From: Acidimicrobiia bacterium | Lineage (GTDB): Bacteria > Actinomycetota > Acidimicrobiia > IMCC26256 > PALSA-610 | DNA length: 64,000 bases | Direction of reading: 5' to 3' | Assembly: GCA_036271555.1 (NCBI GenBank) | Contig: DATBAK010000093.1 | Location: 1 to 64,000, forward strand | In this document: positions 59,081-64,000 of the stretch, piece after piece | How the letters are laid out: each line of letters starts with the position of its first letter | Position numbering within the stretch: position 1 is the stretch's first letter | Made by a program: the position numbers and the translations under genes | The notes under the pieces: model-generated | The model's database searches: none | What the model was told of the DNA's origin: nothing | Seen by the model: the letters and a program-made list of their open reading frames with translations, nothing else

Positions 59081-60703
59081 TCAGGAACCGCCCTTGCGCC
59101 GCGCTTCGAAGCGGCTGCGGATGAGCTCACGGCGCGCCTGCACGTCGCGGTAGGTCAGCTTCTCGACGTCGGCCGGCAGTCCCATCGCGGCCTTCACCGA
59201 CGCGGCGTCGAACACGGTCGCGAGCGCGGGGTCGACGCCCATCTCCATCGCGAGCCGCTCGCCGTGGCGCGCGCCGATCTCCATGTGGACCTTCTGGATC
59301 TCCTCGAGGATGTCGAGATCGGGCGCGAGCGTCGCGATCGCGCCGTCGAGGAACATCATGTTCTTCACGAAGAGCATGAGCTCCTTCGGCGCGCGGGCGC
59401 CGTACGCAAGCAGTTGCTTCGTGAGGTCCTGGAGCTGATGCACGAGCTCGTCGGCCGACAGCGTCGTCGGGTCGACGAGAGGCTGGTCGAGCCCGAGGTC
59501 GCGCGACACCGCGTCGAGATCGGTGTCGGCCGGGAACGCGCCGAGGTCGCGCAGCGCGCCGAGCTGCGCGCGGATGTCGCCCGTCGTCGCGCCCATGAGC
59601 AGGAAGAGGAATGCGATGCGCTTCAGCGGGGTCAGCCGTCCGGTGATGCCGAAGTCCATGAGCGCGGTGCGGCCGTCCGGTTGCACGCGGAGGTTGCCGC
59701 CGTGCAGGTCGCCGTGGAAGACGCCGTAGAGCATGGCGCCCTCCATGAAGGCGACGAGGCCCGCGTGCAAGACCGCTTCGGTGTCGACGCCGGCGCGCTT
59801 CATCGACGCGACGTCGTCCCACGCGAAGCCGTCGAGGCGCTCCATCACGAGCACGCGTCGGGTCACGTAGCGCGGGTGCGGTCGCGGCACGATCGTCGCC
59901 CGTTGACCCGTCTCGGCGAGGACGCGCGCGATGTCGAGCATGTTCTCGGCCTCGAGCCGGAAGTCGAGCTCTTCGACGATCGTCTCCGCGAACAGCTCGA
60001 CGAGCGCGGGCGGGTTCGCGAGCGCGGCGACCGGGATGCGGCCGATGAGACGCGGCGCCAGCCATGCGAGCGCCTGCAGGTCTTCACGCACGAGGCGCGC
60101 GACCTTCGGCCGTTGCACCTTGACGACGACCTCCTCGCCGGTGTGCAGCGTCGCCGCGTGCACCTGCGCAATCGACGCGGCCGCGATCGGCTCACGCTCG
60201 AAGCGTGAGAACACGGCCTCGATGCGCTTCCCGAGGTCGGCCTCGACGACCTCGCGCACGTGCTCGAAGGTCTCGGGCGGAACGCGGTCGCGCAGCAGCT
60301 TGAACTCGGAGACCAGCTCCTCGGGGAAGAGCCCCTCCCCCGACGACACGATCTGCCCCATCTTGATGTACGTCGGTCCGAGGTGCGCGAACGCGACGCG
60401 AAGCCGCCGCGAGAGCGCGCGGCGGCGCGCGCTCGGCTCCTGCCGGCGCTCGACCGCGTACCAGATGCCGAGGGCCACGCCGACGCGCGCGCTGACGTCG
60501 AGCACGCGCCGCACGGGCGGCACCTTGCGCGGCTTCAGGAGGCGCGGCGCCTCGGCGTTGGCGCGCTCGCGCAGGGCTTCGAGGCCGACGCGCCACGACA
60601 TCGCGTCGGGGTCGACGACCCACGGACCCCGGTCGGAGAAGCCGAAGTCGGCGACGTCGGACGCGAGCGCATTCGCAGGTTCCGGTCCGCCCTCGCTCGA
60701 CAC
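59081..60703 (-). CDS. ABC1/UbiB-family atypical kinase
   Basis: A 540-residue UbiB/AarF-type protein. The family-specific KxGQ motif is in YIKMGQIVSSGEGLFPEELV; the Ala-rich loop is PIAAASIAQVHAATLH; VVVKVQRPKVARLV has the nucleotide-contact Lys; EELDFRLEAENMLDIARVL, the catalytic loop GVFHGDLHGGNLRV and the metal-binding ALMDFGITGRL follow. Relatives act in quinone biosynthesis or lipid metabolism; ATPase activity in this fold is documented. The GTG start at 60703 is without a clear ribosome site, so the first 30-40 residues are uncertain. Repeat copy C lies just upstream. Confidence 0.92.
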   Translation of the reverse strand: MSSEGGPEPANALASDVADFGFSDRGPWVVDPDAMSWRVGLEALRERANAEAPRLLKPRKVPPVRRVLDVSARVGVALGIWYAVERRQEPSARRRALSRRLRVAFAHLGPTYIKMGQIVSSGEGLFPEELVSEFKLLRDRVPPETFEHVREVVEADLGKRIEAVFSRFEREPIAAASIAQVHAATLHTGEEVVVKVQRPKVARLVREDLQALAWLAPRLIGRIPVAALANPPALVELFAETIVEELDFRLEAENMLDIARVLAETGQRATIVPRPHPRYVTRRVLVMERLDGFAWDDVASMKRAGVDTEAVLHAGLVAFMEGAMLYGVFHGDLHGGNLRVQPDGRTALMDFGITGRLTPLKRIAFLFLLMGATTGDIRAQLGALRDLGAFPADTDLDAVSRDLGLDQPLVDPTTLSADELVHQLQDLTKQLLAYGARAPKELMLFVKNMMFLDGAIATLAPDLDILEEIQKVHMEIGARHGERLAMEMGVDPALATVFDAASVKAAMGLPADVEKLTYRDVQARRELIRSRFEARRKGGS

Positions 60704-60739
60704 ACTCGGAGGGTAGACGTGGAGGCCCGCGCCCCAAGA

Positions 60740-60831
60740 TTTCTGGTCGCGCACGCTGCGCTCGCCGCTCCTGACGCCTCGGCACGCACGTCGGGCGGGC
60801 CGCAAAGCGACCCGCCCGTCGTGCGAGAACT
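60740..60831. repeat. Dispersed intergenic repeat, copy C
   Basis: Between the ABC1 kinase gene and the Rpf-like gene. The words TTTCTGGTCGCGCACGCTGC and GCTCGCCGCTCCTGACGCC match copy B (37 of 39 positions), and the latter half is the same as the GCTCGCCGCTCC core in copies 2-4. The right part has GGCGGGCCGC-AAA-GCGACCCGCC (near-palindrome) and ends GTGCGAGAAC. Confidence 0.76.
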
Positions 60832-60854
60832 TGTTGCCGGTGGCGCGGCGCGCC

Positions 60855-62288
60855 TTACAACCCGGAGCAGCGGCCCATCCAGGGACCCGCGCCCTGCCAG
60901 TGGTACAGGTCGAGCGCGAGCAGGTCCTGATCCGGGATGCTCGCCTGCGCGGGGTCGACGCCGACGAGGTCGAGGCGACCGGCGCGCAACGCGGCGTTGT
61001 TCCAAGTCGAGCGGGAGAACTGGTACGCACCGCGGTACGTACCCGACGGGTTCACGGCCTGGTAGCCGTTGTCGTACGCCGGCGGCGTGTGACTCGACTC
61101 GTGCGAACGCGTGCACACGAGGAACGGGTTCATGTGATCGACGAGGTCGGGCTGCTGGGCCTGCACGGTCCAGTAGCCGCCACCCGCGCGGGCGGCGACG
61201 CCGACCGTTGCCGCGCCCGGCGCTTCGACCGCCGGTGTCGCGGCCGCGATCACGCCGGTGTCGAAGCCGAGCACCGATCCGTCGCGCCGCGCGACCCAGT
61301 AGCCCTGGGTTCCGGCGGCGATGCCGGTCGCGTCCTTGACGTGCTCGGGTGCCTCGGAGCCGGAGAAGACCGCGTCGCCGAACGCGAACACGCCGCCGTC
61401 GCTCGAGACGAGCCAGTAGCCATGGTGCGTCGGCGTCGACGCGATGCCGGTCACGTCGGTGTGGTTGGGCAGCCCGGCGATGGAGCCGAGGAACGACGCG
61501 TCACCGAAGGCGAACACGCCGCCGTCGCGAGCGACGAGCCAGTAGCCGTTGCCGTCGGCGGCCGACGCGATGCCCACGATCGGCGCGTTGATGGAGCGGC
61601 CGCCGACCGAGCCGAAGAACTTTGCGTCGCCGAACGAGAAGACACCGCCGTCACGCGCGACGAGCCAGTAGCCGCGGCCCGACGGCGTCGACGCGAGGCC
61701 GACGATCTGCTGGTTCAAGTGCTGTCCGCCCGCAGAGCCGAAGAAGCCGGCGCTGCCGAAGGCGAACACGCCGCCGTCCTGCGCGGCGATCCAGTAGCCC
61801 CCGCCCGACGGCGTCGACGCGATCGCGGCGTAGGGCGCGCTCGACGCGACGTTCGCGGTGAGCACGGGCGCGCCGGCGAAGGCGTGCACGGTGTTCGCCG
61901 GCGAGATCGTCGCCTGCGCGCTCTTGCCGCGGGCGCCGACGGTGGCGAAGCCACCGATCACGAGACTCGCGGCCGCGAGTCCGACGAGCACCCGCCCGGT
62001 GCCGCGCCGGCGACCGACGAGCACTCCGGACATGCGCCGGGCCCGAGCCCGGCACCGGCCGAGCTGGCCGGCACGACGCGCACCGTGTGCCGCAACCGGC
62101 ACCGGCGACGCGCTCGTCGCGAAGTTCGCGACATTCGACACGTCGAGCTGCGGACCGTCGCCCTCGATCCGCTCGTTCGTCCGGTCGACGACATTCCGCC
62201 CCGCCGTCGTCGTGCTCGCAGCCCCAGCGAGCGCGGGCCCCTCGGTATGGAGGCGCTCGTAGACCTCGTTCCATTTCCGTACTTGCAT
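60855..62288 (-). CDS. Secreted beta-propeller protein with C-terminal transglycosylase/Rpf-like domain
   Basis: A 477-residue protein. A cytoplasmic or pre-signal N-terminus of about 95 residues precedes a hydrophobic anchor (VLVGLAAASLVIGGFATVGA). At least five repeats follow of the form STPSGRGYWLVARDGGVFSF then GDAKFFGSVGG, an actinobacterial propeller-like repeat. The C-terminal 95 residues (LVCTRSHESSHTPPAYDNGY, NPSGTYRGAYQFSRSTWNNA, DLLALDLYHWQGAGPWMGRC) form a lysozyme-like transglycosylase (Rpf-type) domain. The catalytic Glu is in the RSHES stretch. It likely cuts peptidoglycan at the surface. GGAG lies 5 nt before the ATG at 62288, supporting the long start. Confidence 0.87.
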   Translation of the reverse strand: MQVRKWNEVYERLHTEGPALAGAASTTTAGRNVVDRTNERIEGDGPQLDVSNVANFATSASPVPVAAHGARRAGQLGRCRARARRMSGVLVGRRRGTGRVLVGLAAASLVIGGFATVGARGKSAQATISPANTVHAFAGAPVLTANVASSAPYAAIASTPSGGGYWIAAQDGGVFAFGSAGFFGSAGGQHLNQQIVGLASTPSGRGYWLVARDGGVFSFGDAKFFGSVGGRSINAPIVGIASAADGNGYWLVARDGGVFAFGDASFLGSIAGLPNHTDVTGIASTPTHHGYWLVSSDGGVFAFGDAVFSGSEAPEHVKDATGIAAGTQGYWVARRDGSVLGFDTGVIAAATPAVEAPGAATVGVAARAGGGYWTVQAQQPDLVDHMNPFLVCTRSHESSHTPPAYDNGYQAVNPSGTYRGAYQFSRSTWNNAALRAGRLDLVGVDPAQASIPDQDLLALDLYHWQGAGPWMGRCSGL

Positions 62289-62650
62289 GCCATCTCCTGT
62301 GCTCGCGCGCGCATCGACGCCTGGGCAGAAGGGGGAAGACTCCCGACCGGGCTCCGCTCCCGTGGGACAGCGCGGACCGTACCGACGGCCTCGGACGCCC
62401 CCACAAACCGGAAACGGCGTCGCGACGGTTTCTCCGGACCGGACCAGCCCGCGTCGATCCCTTGCAATACAAGGGTTTCAGCCTTGAACGCGCTCCGTGG
62501 GGACCAGGCAGAAAATGGTCCGCCCCAGGCAGCGCACGAAAGGTGCGAAACCGGCAACCTGCCTGGCCCCGGAGCGCGACCTCTCAGGTGCTCCGAGCGC
62601 GCGGGTCGTCGGCGCGCGCACGAGCGAAGGGAGCGGCGCGACCAGAGGGG
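62289..62650 (-). other. 362-bp gap: structured leader upstream of the Rpf-like gene
   Basis: No gene is seen here. The proximal half (62289-62458) is G+C-rich with a possible GAAAC/GTTTC hairpin around 62410-62435. At 62459-62475 is CCCTTG-CAATA-CAAGGG followed by TTTCA. The distal part, 62491-62576, holds nested stems: outer CGCTCCG/CGGAGCG (62491-62497, 62570-62576), CCAGGCAG/CTGCCTGG (62525-62532, 62559-62566) enclosing CGCAC/GTGCG (62533-62537, 62543-62547), and GGACCA/TGGTCC (62501-62506, 62516-62521). This is a three-way-junction pattern that could be an RNA regulatory element. It does not contain the usual c-di-AMP riboswitch words. Confidence 0.5.
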
Positions 62651-63118
62651 TCAGTCGGCGACGTGGACCGCGGCTTCGACCTTCACCGGGCATTTCAGCG
62701 TGTTCGCGATGTAGCACTCGTGGTGCGCGACATCGCAGAGATGCAGCACGCGCGCCGCGTCGGTGCCCGGTGCGACGCGAATGCGCGGTCGCAGACGGAT
62801 CTCGCGAATGCTCACCGGCAGCGGTTGCTCCGGCATGTCGGCTTCGGCGTCGTCGTCGTACTCCCAGACGTCGACGCGCGCGCGTGCCGCGACCGAGAGG
62901 AACGACAACAGCTGGCACGACGCGGCCGCGAGCACGAGCAACTGCTCGGGATTGAGGATCGCGGCGTCACCGCGGAACGCGGGATCCGCGCTCAGCGTGA
63001 GCGACGCGGCGGCGGGTGGAGCTGCACCCGCGTGCGTGCGGTCGTAGGTGTCGTATCCGGATGCAGTGCTGCCCCGCCACGTCACGACAGCACCGTAACG
63101 ATGAAGGTCTCCCGTCAC
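62651..63118 (-). CDS. OsmC-family peroxide-detoxifying protein
   Basis: A 155-residue OsmC/Ohr family protein. Two reactive Cys are seen, in VLAAASCQLLSFLSVAARAR and VAHHECYIANTLKCPVKVEA; ILNPEQLL and the Arg-rich IREIRLRPRIRV are family segments. These enzymes reduce organic hydroperoxides using dithiol donors. TAC/DTYDRTHAGAAPP near the N-terminus is typical of actinobacterial OsmC. Its ATG overlaps the upstream M20 peptidase stop by 4 bp (ATGA type), so the two are co-transcribed. Confidence 0.93.
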   Translation of the reverse strand: MTGDLHRYGAVVTWRGSTASGYDTYDRTHAGAAPPAAASLTLSADPAFRGDAAILNPEQLLVLAAASCQLLSFLSVAARARVDVWEYDDDAEADMPEQPLPVSIREIRLRPRIRVAPGTDAARVLHLCDVAHHECYIANTLKCPVKVEAAVHVAD

Positions 63119-64000
63119 CCCTGCAGCCTCGCACGCCCATCGGCGTCGCGCCGCGAGCGTTGCGCGAGCTCGTCGAGCAATCGCACCTCGCTCTCCACGA
63201 GCTTGCGCCAGTCGTCGAGGTGCAGGCTCTCGTCTTCACCGTGGATGCGACTCGACGGGTCGGCGGGGCCGAGCAGCAACGCGGGGATGCCACCGAACGC
63301 GGCCACGAACGGTCCGACGAACGGGATCGATCCGCCGACGCCCATCACGACCGGCTCGCGTCCGAAGCCGTCGCGCAACGCAGCACGCGCGGCGGCGAAC
63401 GCGGGTCCGTCGGGTTCGGTGCGCCAGGCCGGCGCGCCGCCGCGCGGCCGGTACTCGAGCTCGACACCCCAGGGAAGCCTGCGCACGAGGTGCTCGTGCA
63501 GCTGCTCGAAGACGCGCTCGGGTTGCTGTCCGGGCGCGAGGCGAATGCTCAGCCGCGCGGTCGCGGCCGCGACGATCTGGTTCGACGAGCCCGCAATCGG
63601 ATGCGAGTCGAATCCGATCACCGTGATCGCCGGACGCATCCACAGTCGCTCGTACGGCGACGCACCGGGATCGCCGACCGCGTCGACGCCTTCGCGCACG
63701 CCGTACGCGCGCAGCAACGCGCTCGCGTCGTCGCCCAGCGCGTCGAGGCGCGCCCGTTCGTGCGCGTCGGGCACCGCAACGTCGTCGGCGAACCCGTCGA
63801 CCACGACCGCACCGTGCTCGTCGACGGTGCTCGCGAGGAGGCGTGCGAGCGCGAGCACCGGATCGGGCACGAGACCACCGGCCATCCCGCTGTGCGCGGG
63901 TCCGTCGAGCGCGCGCACGGTCACGTCGACGGCCGCGAGCCCGCGCAACGACGTGGTGAGGCCGGGCGTACCGACGCTCCAGTTCCCCGCGTCGGCGAGC
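63115..64000 (-). CDS. M20-family peptidase (dipeptidase-like), 5' end missing
   Basis: The frame is open to the window edge (295 codons seen, C-terminal portion). It shows LADAGNWSVGTPGLTTSLRG, the metal/dimer-domain start GLAAVDVTVRALDGPAHSGM, TVIGFDSHPIAGSSNQIVAA, RLSIRLAPGQQPERVFEQLH, and the C-terminal VMGVGGSIPFVGPFVAAFGG and SSRIHGEDESLHLDDWRKLV with the late metal His and Glu. This matches M20 dipeptidases of the CNDP/Dug1 type with a lid domain. Substrate unknown. It overlaps OsmC by 4 bp. Confidence 0.92.
   Translation of the reverse strand, partial: LADAGNWSVGTPGLTTSLRGLAAVDVTVRALDGPAHSGMAGGLVPDPVLALARLLASTVDEHGAVVVDGFADDVAVPDAHERARLDALGDDASALLRAYGVREGVDAVGDPGASPYERLWMRPAITVIGFDSHPIAGSSNQIVAAATARLSIRLAPGQQPERVFEQLHEHLVRRLPWGVELEYRPRGGAPAWRTEPDGPAFAAARAALRDGFGREPVVMGVGGSIPFVGPFVAAFGGIPALLLGPADPSSRIHGEDESLHLDDWRKLVESEVRLLDELAQRSRRDADGRARLQG

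Noticed and set aside
62459-62576. c-di-AMP (ydaO-type) riboswitch
   Set aside because: Expected on functional grounds upstream of an Rpf-like gene, but the conserved words of that class (for example GTCAGCTAACC) are not present on either strand here.

Overview
The window is a gene-dense stretch (about 70% G+C, many GTG starts, many 4-bp ATGA/GTGA gene overlaps) of a chromosome from a high-GC actinobacterium. The best guess is a member of class Acidimicrobiia. This rests on the actinobacterial trio of histidine phosphatase, DUF3090 and SCO1664-family genes, on DUF3151, on an FrhB-type F420-related protein, on secreted proteins with GYWLVARDGGVFAFGDA-type beta-propeller repeats, and on a MoxR/DUF58/DUF4129/DUF4350 cluster. 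It is an inference from gene content, not a taxonomic proof. No phage, IS element, integrase or CRISPR array was seen.

Layout. (1) 1-6077: a carbon-assimilation block on the minus strand (aldehyde dehydrogenase, crotonyl-CoA carboxylase/reductase, methylmalonyl-CoA epimerase, alpha/beta hydrolase, acyl-CoA carboxylase beta chain cut by the window edge), with a thiolase facing away from it. Together these are steps of the ethylmalonyl-CoA and propionyl-CoA routes. (2) 6207-13588: a membrane and MoxR chaperone cluster joined by 4-bp overlaps, then SpoIIM, RDD and DUF2752 proteins. (3) 13569-18227: amidohydrolase, recR, ybaB, dnaX, the small SRP RNA and tRNA-Ser(GGA). (4) 18305-30859: accessory genes: an APH-like kinase, a divergent MFS/TetR pair with a clear double operator, DUF1059-EAL, a GNAT protein, a TetR/ABC exporter pair, a secreted sedolisin, a TetR/di-iron protein pair and HtpX. 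(5) 30869-37561: a GT-C-like membrane protein, DUF402, TadA, tRNA-Ser(CGA), two NAD(P)-dependent reductases, a methyltransferase and a FemAB-like protein. (6) 37579-45229: two secreted beta-propeller proteins, metF, an LPFTG-anchored peptide, an FrhB-like iron-sulfur protein with a small receiver-like partner, and a fatty-acyl-AMP ligase. (7) 45374-51959: the SCO1664/DUF3090/phosphatase operon, DUF3151, a GDP-mannose dehydratase-like gene, a CoA-disulfide-reductase-like flavoprotein, a nitronate monooxygenase-like protein and purE. (8) 51976-64000: a MacB-type ABC exporter, lgt, an Fpg/Nei glycosylase, SnoaL-like and methyltransferase genes, a UbiB/ABC1 kinase, an Rpf-like secreted protein with a structured leader, OsmC and an M20 peptidase cut by the window edge.

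The most unusual signals are non-coding. First, a dispersed intergenic repeat superfamily of about eight copies, several of which end exactly on a start or stop codon. Second, two hairpins 7.5 kb apart with the same 15-bp stem, each beginning inside the TAG stop codon of a minus-strand gene. Third, a three-way-junction-like leader upstream of the Rpf-like gene. Fourth, a pair of identical-arm operators flanking a near-consensus promoter between the MFS and TetR genes. None of these was checked against a database.
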